Of a stretch of 64,000 bases of DNA, positions 9,322-16,624 are shown in pieces. The number at the start of each line of letters is the position of its first letter. Position 1 is the first letter of the stretch. The notes below the pieces were generated by a model. It searched no databases and was not told the DNA's origin. It worked only from the letters and a program-made list of their open reading frames with translations. The stretch lies in NCBI GenBank assembly GCA_024233085.1, contig JACKQC010000015.1, positions 1 through 64,000 of the forward strand, written 5' to 3'. Source of the stretch: Akkermansiaceae bacterium. Lineage in GTDB: Bacteria > Verrucomicrobiota > Verrucomicrobiia > Verrucomicrobiales > DEV007. The translations under genes and the position numbers were made by a program.

Positions 9322-9890
9322 TCAAACGTGGCTTGGGCATCCTGCCCAAGATTTCGCGGAAGGCGCGTTCTCTCCCCAAAGCCCCCGCTCTTTATGCGGA
9401 GGCGTCTCCCGTGGCGGAATTCGTGAGAATTCCGAAACCGAAGGCCAGCGTCGACGGAATTCCCACGAGTTCCGCTACCCTTGGCGCGGTCGCGTCGCGT
9501 GGCTTGGGCATCCTGCCCAAGATTTCGCGGAAGGCGCGTTCTTCGCAAAGCCCCCGCTCTTTATCCGGAGGCGTCTCCCGTGGCGGAATTCGTGAGAATT
9601 CCGAAACCGAAGGCCAGCGTCGACGGAATTCTCACGAATTCCGCTACCCATGGCGCGGTCGCGTCGCGTGGCTTGGGCATCCTGCCCAAGATTTCGCGGA
9701 AGGCGCGTTCTCCGCAAAGCCCCCGCTCTTTGTCCGGAGGCGTCTCCCGTGGCGGAATTCGTGAGAATTCCGAAACCGAAAGCCAGCGTCGACGGAATTC
9801 CCACGAATTCACCTACCCATGGCGCGGCCGCCTCGCGTGGCTTGGGCATCCTGCCCAAGTTTTCGCGGAAGGCGCGTTCTCTCCCCAAAA
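9322..9890. repeat. Tandem array of 169-171 bp palindromic repeats
   Basis: There are three full units and one partial unit, with starts of the core hairpin at 9332, 9503, 9672 and 9841. Each core is the perfect stem-loop CTTGGGCATCCTGCCCAAG. About 80 bases later each full unit carries a second, larger inverted repeat built on GGAATTCGTGAGAATTCC and its partner half (9411-9477, 9580-9647, 9749-9816). The open frames across this array are products of the repeats and should not be annotated as genes. Related single units lie at 18.6-18.9 kb and at 20.5 kb. Confidence 0.9.
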
Positions 9891-10035
9891 CCCCCCATCC
9901 AGATCCTCCAGATCTTCCAGATCCCTCCAGATTCTCCCGGCGCCCGTTTCCAGCTCCGCGCATTGATTCCACCGATCCCAACGGCGACAATTTTCGATTC
10001 GGACCTTTCCCGGATCCGAGCGCACCTTCCCGGCC

Positions 10036-10806
10036 ATGATTTCCGATCCTCCCCCCAATGACGCGCCGCGACCGCGACCGCGACCGCGACCGCGATCCGC
10101 CGCCCCCGCCGCCACGACCCGCTGGCGCGTCACCCTGCCGGCCCTGGTGTTGCCGCTGATCGCCTCCCTTTTCTATTTCGTGCTGTTCCCGGGCACCCTC
10201 CTGGGGAACAGCTTCTACACGGGCGTGAAAATCTTCCTGCTCGTCTGGCCCCCGATCGCGACCGCCTTCATCCTGGGGGAATCCTTCCGCCGCCGATCGC
10301 CCGGGCGCCGCGACTGGCGCCTGTCGCTCCTGATCGGGGCCGGCTTCGGCCTCCTCGTGGCCGGCGTGATGTTCCTGCTGCGCGACCACACCCCCCTCGG
10401 CGACGTGCTGCGCGCCAGCGCGCCCCGCATGCGCGAAAAAGTCGAGGGCCTCGGCATGCTGCGGCATTACGTCTTCTTCGCCTTCCTGCTGTCGATCGCC
10501 CACGCGTTGCTGGAGGAGTTTTTCTGGCGCTGGTTCGTGTTTGGAAACCTCCGGCGGCTGATGCCCCTCGGCTGGGCCCATCTCGCCGCCGCGGCCGGCT
10601 TTGCCTCGCACCACATCGTCGTCACCAGCCAGTTTTTCCCGGTCGGACCCGCGATCTTCTTCGGTCTCTGTGTCGGGATCGGCGGCGCCTTCTGGAGCTG
10701 GCTCTACCAGCGCCACCACACCCTGCTCGGCCCCTGGGTGAGCCACGTCCTCATCGACCTCGCGATCTTCCGGATCGGCCACGAAATCCTCTTTCCCGGC
10801 GCCTGA
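10036..10806 (+). CDS. CPBP family intramembrane metalloprotease
   Basis: This 256-residue membrane protein has about six hydrophobic helices and an N-terminal (Pro-Arg)n run (residues 11-20) encoded by a tandem CGACCG repeat. The CAAX-protease-and-bacteriocin-processing motifs are intact: EEFFWR (Glu160, Glu161, Arg165), ASHH (His192/193) and SHVLID (His237, Asp241). CPBP proteins are glutamate intramembrane proteases or membrane scaffolds. No bacteriocin or partner gene is nearby, so the substrate is unknown. Confidence 0.85.
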   Translation: MISDPPPNDAPRPRPRPRPRSAAPAATTRWRVTLPALVLPLIASLFYFVLFPGTLLGNSFYTGVKIFLLVWPPIATAFILGESFRRRSPGRRDWRLSLLIGAGFGLLVAGVMFLLRDHTPLGDVLRASAPRMREKVEGLGMLRHYVFFAFLLSIAHALLEEFFWRWFVFGNLRRLMPLGWAHLAAAAGFASHHIVVTSQFFPVGPAIFFGLCVGIGGAFWSWLYQRHHTLLGPWVSHVLIDLAIFRIGHEILFPGA

Positions 10807-10990
10807 CCTGAACCGCGCCGCGAGCGGCGGCAGCCATCCATCGCCACGGAATCGCGGCTCCGTGACTTTGAAACATTCCCCCTGTGTAAAGTTCGCGCCA
10901 ACAGGCTCGGGTCCATTGGCGTAAACTTGAAAAACTCGAAGTTCCCAGAGGCCCGATCACGGCGGGCGATAGGGCGAGCGGCGGCAGCCG

Positions 10991-11172
10991 GGTGGGGCGA
11001 GGCGTCCCCGCCGAGCCGTCGGAATGCCAAATCGCGTCGAACAGTCTTCGGCCATTCGCCGAAGCCCGGGTTTTCCCCCGTTTCTCCTTCGCGGTTGGTT
11101 TTACGGGCGGGATCGATCGGGTCGAACGCGGCGGGGCCTCACGACGGCTCGGCGGGGACGCCTCGCCCCACC
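10991..11172. repeat. Perfect 31-bp inverted repeat, 120-bp spacer
   Basis: The left arm starts GGTGGGGCGAGGCGTCCCCG at 10991 and the right arm at 11142-11172 is its exact reverse complement. Such long arms suggest a small non-autonomous mobile element or a dispersed structural repeat. No transposase lies between them. Confidence 0.85.
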
Positions 11173-11235
11173 CATCCATCGCCACGGAATCGCGGCTCCG
11201 CGATCTTGATTCGTCCTCCTTTGCGAAGTTGAAGC

Positions 11236-11290
11236 AAACAGGGTTGAGTCCCTCGCCATACCCTGTTGACTCCGCGACCCAACCCTGTCC
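11236..11290. repeat. Dispersed CAACAGGG palindrome, copy 2
   Basis: AAACAGGGTTGAGTC (11237-11250) faces ACCCTGTTGACTC (11260-11272), with a further half-site AACCCTGT at 11281. It is the same family as the copies at 1505, 20371, 24301 and 29955. Confidence 0.7.
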
Positions 11291-11793
11291 GGCTGAGACC
11301 CTCGCCCCTTCTTCTCCTCGAGCTGCCGGCCCCTCGACGGCCCGGTCCGCGGTGCATAACGGTGTCCCGGGTGTGGGAGCGATGGGGCGCTCAGAGCCAG
11401 CGAGGCCGCCGGGTGGCCCGGAGCGCCGCGGCGGCTTTGGCCGGACCGAAGAAAGGAGAATTACCGGCCGGTCTCCGGCTGGGGCGGGCGCGAGGCCGCG
11501 TTGCGGCGGCACTTTTCCCGCCCATCGCCGGTTGGCCCAGGGCTGCGAAGAGCGGGCGAATGGAGGCGGATACCGGCTCTTCCGAATCGAAAAAAACTGG
11601 CGGATATCGCCGGCGAGGGGGCGGATATCGATTCTTACGGATTCCCGGAAAGGTTCAGTTTCCCGTGTCAATCCGGTCCGTCACGAAAGGGGTGGCAAAA
11701 GCGTCTAAAACCCTTGACTCTTTGAGAGGTTTCGCATTTCATCGAATCGCGCCGCTGATGTCGTTTCGGAAAAATATATCGATATCCAGATGC

Positions 11794-11814
11794 GTAAACT
11801 AATACTGTTAGCGC
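11794..11814 (+). other. attI-like or cassette-boundary site
   Basis: The sequence CTAATACTGTTAGCGC just before the first cassette gene places an inverted CTAA/GTTAG pair ahead of the G-TTAGCGC crossover. This resembles the simple site at the end of an integron attI. The GTTAGCGC here (11807-11814) is the exact complement of GCGCTAAC at the end of the first cassette (12253-12260), as expected for the two ends of one cassette. Confidence 0.45.
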
Positions 11815-11815
11815 A

Positions 11816-12259
11816 ATGAAAACGACGACCACATGTCTGCTAGCAACCATTGCTGTTGTCGTAACCGCGAGTGCTGGTTTGACTGACGTCGAGACGAAAT
11901 ACCTAGAGCAGTTCGCGAACTATTCAGGTGGGTTGGGAATTGGATTCTTCCCCGAACACACCTACGATTTCGCATTTCGCCAAGCCGTCCTGAAGTCGAA
12001 GGATGTTGAGTTGCAGAGGGCTTTCATCCTCCAGAAGCTACCGTTTCGGATTTCCTCTATTCTGGACGACCTCAAAAAGAATCAGAAGATGATCGGAAAG
12101 ACCCAATACCGCGATCTGACACCTGCGGAGAGGGTCAAGCTCATTCAATCATTCGAGGAGTGTATGGCGCTACTACAGAAGCTCGACGACAAAAACAACG
12201 AGCACTTTTACAAGAAATATCGCGAGACCTTCGAAGCGATCGATAAACAACGGCGCTAA
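11816..12259 (+). CDS. Cassette-borne small exported protein, unknown function
   Basis: This is a 147-residue protein with a signal peptide (MKTTTTCLLATIAVVVTASA, cleavage near residue 20). The body is mostly helical and charged (for example LDDLKKNQKMIGK and LLQKLDDKNNEHFYKKYRE), with no motif I recognise. The start codon is only nine bases from the cassette boundary and has no Shine-Dalgarno sequence, as is common for integron cassettes. The base composition is visibly lower in GC than the surrounding genes, which suggests transfer. The stop codon lies inside the following attC-like site. Confidence 0.7.
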   Translation: MKTTTTCLLATIAVVVTASAGLTDVETKYLEQFANYSGGLGIGFFPEHTYDFAFRQAVLKSKDVELQRAFILQKLPFRISSILDDLKKNQKMIGKTQYRDLTPAERVKLIQSFEECMALLQKLDDKNNEHFYKKYRETFEAIDKQRR

Positions 12260-12380
12260 CAAGTCGCGGATGATCAACTGCCTGCCCGCTCCAAGGCAAA
12301 AGCGTTATGGAAACTCGAACCTCAACCCCGAAGTCGAAGTGCGCCGCCGGCAGGCACTGACATCGCTTTGACGTTAGCCC
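12253..12380 (+). other. attC-like recombination site 1
   Basis: The site is bounded by GCGCTAAC (12253-12260) and GTTAGCCC (12373-12380). Inside, the arms pair imperfectly: GCGGATGATCA against GCGATGTCA, then TGCCTGCC against GGCAGGCA. Unpaired bases lie in one arm, as in folded attC sites. The length of about 128 bp lies within the known attC range. It directly follows the first cassette gene. Confidence 0.7.
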
Positions 12381-12400
12381 AACCAATAGCCCCATTCGCC

Positions 12401-12934
12401 GTGAAGAAGAACCTGATTCGATTAGCCATTTGCAGCATGTTGCTCGTCATTGGCTATCTCGTCGGACAGAACTCGACCTCCCAGTCTGGAGGCTGGAGTC
12501 GTGGTGGTGCAGTTGCAGTTGGGGATAGTTATTCCATCGAGTTGCTGACCCGCTGCAGCAGCCCTATCGGCATGGCTGAGTATGATCAGAGGCTTGAGGT
12601 CTATGGAGGGACCACCCGAGATGGCAAGAGTCTAGGCACTATAGACCTTTTTCCGAACACAGGCGGTCGGACACATTCTTTGGTTTACACTTACACAGAC
12701 GATAGTGGTCGTCGGATGGTTCAGATTCAGGATCGTTATGGCATTGAGGACATCGACATGGTGACCAGAGTTGTCACCAACCATGCTGGCGGCGACAACA
12801 CATCCAGATCGGGTGTTTCTCCGCATCCGAAGCGGGTCTTTGTAGGCACCTACAGCGGGGAGGCTTACCCACTGAAGTTCGTGGCTCCGGCTATACTTTC
12901 AGAGCAGGACTCCCTTAAATCTTTTTCCCGCTAA
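12401..12934 (+). CDS. Cassette-borne membrane-anchored protein, unknown function
   Basis: The likely start is the GTG at 12401, giving 177 residues; an in-frame TTG at 12368 lies inside the attC site and is less likely. Residues about 3-20 form one hydrophobic helix (IRLAICSMLLVIGYLVG), a signal anchor or signal peptide. The rest is beta-rich and polar (DSYSIELLTRC, GTIDLFPNTGGR). No family is recognised. Low GC and position between two attC-like sites mark it as the second cassette. Confidence 0.6.
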   Translation: MKKNLIRLAICSMLLVIGYLVGQNSTSQSGGWSRGGAVAVGDSYSIELLTRCSSPIGMAEYDQRLEVYGGTTRDGKSLGTIDLFPNTGGRTHSLVYTYTDDSGRRMVQIQDRYGIEDIDMVTRVVTNHAGGDNTSRSGVSPHPKRVFVGTYSGEAYPLKFVAPAILSEQDSLKSFSR

Positions 12935-12964
12935 TTGCATGAGCAGCCACCACAAACAACCAAG
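12929..12964 (+). other. Left half of attC-like site 2 (split by IS)
   Basis: CCGCTAATTGCATGAGCAGCC overlaps and follows the stop of the second cassette gene. It can pair with GCTGCTTTGTCGGCGATGC found on the far side of the insertion element (about 15554-15572). The half ends in CAAG at 12961-12964, next to the element. Confidence 0.5.
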
Positions 12965-13336
12965 GGCGAACCCCCAAGATAGCAGGTGAGCTTGCCTCAC
13001 TGCTATCCGTTGTTGGACGAGCCCGCCGGTGGAGTCAGGGGCGCGGGGACGGCGGCTCTTGCGGATTCGATTTTCCGTTGAGCCTCAGCGCGTTGGCGTG
13101 GGGATCGGGTTTCAAGCCGCCTTTTGAGGGGCTCCGCGGGGGCCATGAGCTTGGCGCCGGCGGCGCGAAGCTCATGCTTCGAAGGCCGGGCCGAGGGTTG
13201 GGGCGCGAGAGGCGGGTCTTCAGCCCGGATCGCGGTGTTTGTGCCGGGAAAACCGCGACAGAGGCGCGCGAAGAGACGCGACCGGCGCGGAGACGGCCTT
13301 TTGGGGAGGTGTCAGGGGGAGGCGGAGGGTCGTGGC

Positions 13337-14431
13337 TCATCTTCGGGGCGGAGGGCCGCGCGGTTCGATGGTGGCGAGGAGTTTCATCTCCGCGCCGCAG
13401 CGTGCGCAGCGGGGGACGGGGTGAAGGATGACGGCGGGCGCCGGTTCGTCGAGTTGGCCGCAAACCAGGGCCCGGACGCGGAGGCGGACTTTGCGGGCCG
13501 CGCCGCTCATCCAGCCATGGTGGCGCACGCGCACAAACCCCTTGGGCAGGACGTGGAGGCACCAGCGCCTCAAAAACTCCTCGGGGGTCAGGAGGATGAC
13601 AAACGGGCGGTTGGCGCCGCTCTGGTGGCATTGGAGACGAAGGCGGCCCTGCCCGTCATAGCCGAGGAGGCGACCGGGGCCGAGGGCGGATCGGAAAACG
13701 TAACGGGCGAGGTAGCGCAGGGCCGGTTTGCCCGAGCCGGTGTGGCGCGCGTCGGCGACCCATTTGAGCCGGAAGACGTCGGGATGATCGCGCACCAAAG
13801 CGGCGTGGATCTCGGGATGGCTGTTTTTGAGGGCGATTTCGAGGCGGTTGCGGAAGCGCGCGGCCAGCGGCGCGCCGTGAACCAGGAAATCGGGCTTGTC
13901 GGGATAACGCTCGCGGCCGTCGGGCGCGAGGACCACCCCGGGGACGACGAGGTGGACGTGGGGATGGTGCTGGAGCTGGCGGCCCCAGGTGTGCAACACG
14001 GAGGTGAACCCGGGCGTGCCGCCGAGTTTGGACCGGCAGAGGTCCTTCAAGGCCCCGGCGGCCTCGCGAAGGATGAGGTCGTAGAGGATGGCGGGGCGGG
14101 CTTTGCAAACGCCGCGCAGGGAGTCGGGCACGGTGAGGGTGACCAGGAAGTAGGGCACGCCGGGGAGCAGCCGCGCCTCCTGGGTGGCGGCCCATTGTTG
14201 TTGATCGATGGCGCCGCATTGGGGGCAGGAGCGATGGTTGCAACTGTGGTAGGAAAAGTGGCGGGCGTGCGCGTGGCAGGCGCATTGCCAGAGCCGCCCG
14301 CCGAGGGCGGCGGTGCGGCAGGACAGCACGGCCCGCGCCGCCCGGTAATGGGCGGCGGCGAGCCGCGGAGCGTGGGCGCGCGCGAAGCGCGGCCAATGCT
14401 CGCGCAAGACCTCGGCGAGAGCCAGGGGCAT
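13337..14431 (-). CDS. IS91 family Y2 HUH transposase
   Basis: The 364-residue protein has an N-terminal zinc-binding region (Cys50, Cys52, His53, Cys64, Cys69, Cys72 in CACH and CNHRSCPQC). The HUH metal motif is H158-V-H160 in HHPHVHLVV, and the paired tyrosines Tyr240 and Tyr244 sit in RYLARYVF. These make the single-strand nicking and joining machinery of IS91 rolling-circle transposition. A second Cys pair (CARCGAE) occurs near the C-terminus. It begins 22 bases after the recombinase gene stops, so the two are likely co-transcribed. The frame is intact, unlike its homologue at 60-61 kb. Confidence 0.93.
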   Translation of the reverse strand: MPLALAEVLREHWPRFARAHAPRLAAAHYRAARAVLSCRTAALGGRLWQCACHAHARHFSYHSCNHRSCPQCGAIDQQQWAATQEARLLPGVPYFLVTLTVPDSLRGVCKARPAILYDLILREAAGALKDLCRSKLGGTPGFTSVLHTWGRQLQHHPHVHLVVPGVVLAPDGRERYPDKPDFLVHGAPLAARFRNRLEIALKNSHPEIHAALVRDHPDVFRLKWVADARHTGSGKPALRYLARYVFRSALGPGRLLGYDGQGRLRLQCHQSGANRPFVILLTPEEFLRRWCLHVLPKGFVRVRHHGWMSGAARKVRLRVRALVCGQLDEPAPAVILHPVPRCARCGAEMKLLATIEPRGPPPRR

Positions 14432-14453
14432 GGCGGGCTGGGAGCCGGGCGGA

Positions 14454-15444
14454 TCAGAGACCCGGGAAGTGCGCGAGGACCTCGCGCGCCTTGCTCTCGC
14501 TGGCTTCGGTCAGGTGAAGGTAAACCAGGGTGGGCTTGAGCGAGGCGTGCCCGAGATACTGGCCGACCAGGCGGATGGAGACTCCGGCGTCGAGAAGGTG
14601 GGTGGCGAAGCAATGACGCAGGGTGTGGCAGGTGACCGGGCGATGCCCGGTCCGCCGATCCCAGCCCAGGGAAAGGACGGTGGCGCGCATGGCGGCCTGC
14701 ACCGAGGAATCGCTCATCGGTTTGGAGGAGCGCCGCAAGGCGTCGGGCAGGGTGGCACCGGCGCTCTTCCAGCCGCGCCCCGGCGAGGGGAAGAGCCACT
14801 CGGGATTGCGGTGGCGCTTCCAGAAGGCGCGCAGCCGCTCGACGAGTTCCGCGGAAACGGGCACCTCGCGATCTTTGCCGCCCTTGCCGCCGACGATGCG
14901 GATGACGCCGCGCGAGGCGTCGATGTGGCCGGGCTTGAGATGGATGGCCTCGCCCAGGCGCAGGCCGCAGTGATACATCAGGGTGAAGACGGCGCGGAAA
15001 CGTCCTTCCCTGACCGCGCCGAGAAAGCGGGCGACCTCCTCGCGGCTCAGGACGTTGGGGAGTTGCTCGTCGCGTCGTATCTTGATCCGGCTCCAGCCCC
15101 TCCACTTCCGGCCGAGGTGGTCGCGGTAGAAGGCGCGCAGGGCGCAGACGGCCTGGTTGACGGTGGAGTCCTTGAGTCGGCGCTTCTGGCGCAGGGAGAT
15201 GAGGAAATCGAGGACTTCTGTCTCGCGGAGTGTGGTGGGATCGCGGTGCGGGAAGGCCTCGTGGAGCTGGCGCACCCAGCAGAGGTAGGAGGCCCGGGAT
15301 CGTGGCGCGAGGCGACCGAGATCGAGGTGGCGCTGAAAGTCGCGCCACCACTTGGCCGAGGCAAGATCCGCGGGGGACTCAGCGGACTGGCGGCGGCGTT
15401 TGGATGGGCGGGCGGACTGGGAGGGTGGTGTTGTTTTTTTTCAT
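14454..15444 (-). CDS. IS-encoded tyrosine recombinase, start separated by an A8 tract
   Basis: The catalytic domain is complete. Counting from a GTG at 15275, the residues are Arg106 (CGLRLGEA), Lys133, His217 and Arg220 (HTLRHCFATHLL), His243 (LGHAS) and nucleophile Tyr252. The GTG start would cut off the first helices of the DNA-binding domain, which remain open upstream in the same frame (AKWWRDFQRHLDLGRLAPRS). The only good upstream start is the ATG at 15444, followed at once by eight A residues and one base out of phase. Reading seven A instead of eight gives MKKTTPPSQSARPSKRR joined to the recombinase, 329 residues. Transcriptional slippage or a +1 frameshift is therefore likely. It lacks the extra segment typical of integron integrases. 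Confidence 0.8.
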
Positions 15445-15526
15445 AAGCGCCCCAAGAAAAGATCGTCACCGAAGCGTGGCAAGGGTAGCATCAGGAGAGT
15501 CGGCGCCGCGAAGCGGCTCCGTTCAA

Positions 15527-15584
15527 CAAGGCGCGGCTGGACAACCGCTGGGGCTGCTTTGTCGGCGATGCTTTCCGTTACTCC
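15527..15584 (+). other. Right half of attC-like site 2 (split by IS)
   Basis: After CAAG (15527-15530), GGGGCTGCTTTGTCGGCGATGC leads to the boundary GTTACTCC at 15577-15584. The arm pairs partly with the left half at 12935-12950. GTTACTCC matches the complement of GGACTAAC at the end of the third cassette in seven of eight positions. Confidence 0.5.
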
Positions 15585-15654
15585 AACCCGCTATCCCGTT
15601 TCCACGCTCACCCCCGCCCCAGCGGTGCCGGCGCTTGATCGTTCGCCTGAGAAA

Positions 15655-16161
15655 ATGACAGCTCCGATGACTACACCATTTCCGTCACGGGACGAACTGC
15701 GTCGGAGTGGAATCCGAAAGGATGCAATCGATGGACTTTATGAGATTTGGTGTCATGCGCACGCCGAAGCGATGGTGCTCGCTGAAGAGCTTTTTGATGT
15801 TTTTGGTGATCCGCCGCGACCGTTGGTCACACTGCATGTTGCACGAGGATACGACGATGAGTGGTTTTTATCCAAGGAACGTGGCGAGGAGTTGGCGGCT
15901 ATGGACAAGGAGAGCCACTGGTATGAGGTCACTAACGAGCAGTGCGCTAATTTCCAGGAGTATTTCACATTCTCTGACCCCGAAGGATGGAGATTTTACA
16001 TGCCGGCGTTTCTGAGGCATTACCTATCAGAGTTTCCTTTATGCCACAGGCCCGCAGTTCACGATGCCTGTGTGACACGACGATTTTTTGATCTCTTTTC
16101 AGATCGGCAGATCGCTTACATCGACAGGTTCCTGAAGCTTTGCCGAACGTGGGAGGACTAA
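15655..16161 (+). CDS. Cassette-borne DUF6714-like cytoplasmic protein
   Basis: The protein is 168 residues from the ATG at 15655 (an ATG at 15667 is also possible). It has no signal peptide. The stretch DPEGWRFYMPAFLRHYL resembles a motif of the DUF6714 family as I remember it; that family has no known function. The protein is acidic and rich in aromatic residues. Its codon use and GC differ from the helicase gene downstream. It is the third cassette of the array, with its stop codon inside the next attC-like site. Confidence 0.6.
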   Translation: MTAPMTTPFPSRDELRRSGIRKDAIDGLYEIWCHAHAEAMVLAEELFDVFGDPPRPLVTLHVARGYDDEWFLSKERGEELAAMDKESHWYEVTNEQCANFQEYFTFSDPEGWRFYMPAFLRHYLSEFPLCHRPAVHDACVTRRFFDLFSDRQIAYIDRFLKLCRTWED

Positions 16162-16289
16162 CTGGCGAACATGACGTCGATCCTATTGCCTTACCCGCTG
16201 CGAGTCGAAAGCACCATGACCATTCAATCCCCAACCAGAAAGTCGGAGCGCGCCCTCGGTCAGGCGTAGGACGACTCTGACGTTCCCAC
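16155..16289 (+). other. attC-like recombination site 3, end of array
   Basis: The site starts GGACTAAC (16155) and ends GTTCCCAC (16282). The inner arms pair as GTCGATCCTA with GTCGTCCTA, leaving one extra A unpaired, then TTGCCTTACC with CGCCTGACC. The outer 3' half (TTCCCAC) does not complement GGACTAAC, as expected when the last cassette joins flanking chromosome. Confidence 0.6.
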
Positions 16290-16306
16290 TTGTCGAGGCC
16301 GCGCCG

Positions 16307-16609
16307 ATGGCGGAAACTCCGGCCATGCGAGAATCGATCGAAAAACTCAGCGCCCGCATTCATGCCCAGCCGCACCTGAACGAGGCGGAGAAATCGGAGC
16401 TGCTCGGCCTGCTGGCCGATGTGGCCGACGAAGTCGGCGAGGCCGGCCACGATTCGGTGCGCGAGTCGGTCGATCTCACCGCCGCCGTCGAGCCGGAGTC
16501 CGTGCCCGAGCAGTTGGAAAACAGCCTGCTGGAGCTGGAATCGGCCTTTCCCCGCACGGCCTCCATCCTGGGGCGCATCGGCGACGCCCTGGGGCGGATG
16601 GGTATCTGA
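16307..16609 (+). CDS. DUF4404-like small protein
   Basis: The protein is 100 residues from the ATG at 16307, acidic, helical and without a signal peptide. The layout fits DUF4404 proteins: an N-terminal helical half, a short linker, and a C-terminal FPRTASILGRIGDALGRMGI segment similar to their conserved end. Function is unknown. It lies just outside the cassette array and is convergent with the helicase gene, 15 bases away. Confidence 0.65.
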   Translation: MAETPAMRESIEKLSARIHAQPHLNEAEKSELLGLLADVADEVGEAGHDSVRESVDLTAAVEPESVPEQLENSLLELESAFPRTASILGRIGDALGRMGI

Positions 16610-16624
16610 CGGAGGCCGGCCCGC

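Larger units (their letters stand above)
10807..11793. other. Non-coding, repeat-rich kilobase
   Basis: No gene is supported here. The region holds two direct copies of CATCCATCGCCACGGAATCG plus a few more bases (10834-10862 and 11172-11200) and a perfect 31-bp inverted repeat (10991-11021 with 11142-11172). It also holds a copy of the CAACAGGG palindrome with extra half-sites (11236-11290). Several open frames cross it, but their composition follows the repeats. No integron integrase gene, which would be expected near the following cassette array, can be read here in any frame. Confidence 0.75.
12965..15526 (-). mobile_element. IS91-type insertion sequence with tyrosine recombinase, intact copy
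   Basis: The 2562-bp limits come from comparing this copy with the decayed one at 58989-61500: both share the end GGCGAACCCCC (12965) and the end GGCTCCGTTCAA (to 15526). Here CAAG lies outside both ends (12961-12964 and 15527-15530); CAAG/CTTG is a known IS91-family target tetranucleotide. On the minus strand it encodes a tyrosine recombinase followed by a Y2 HUH transposase. A hairpin (AGCAGGTGAG ... CTCACTGCT, about 12981-13004) lies close to one end and a larger palindrome is near 13143-13173, as expected for rolling-circle ends. The 372 bp between 12965 and the transposase stop are non-coding. Confidence 0.85.

Noticed and set aside
9322..9890. Possible CRISPR array at the 9-kb repeats
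   Set aside because: Units are 169-171 bp and nearly identical throughout, with no unique 30-40 bp spacers and no cas genes.
9230..9966. Several open frames with repeated WLGHPAQDFAEG-type peptides
   Set aside because: They are translations of the tandem palindromic repeat, present in several frames and on both strands.
14454..15444. The IS tyrosine recombinase as the missing integron integrase
   Set aside because: It lies inside an IS91-type element with defined ends, a second copy exists at 59 kb away from any cassette, and the extra segment of integron integrases is absent.
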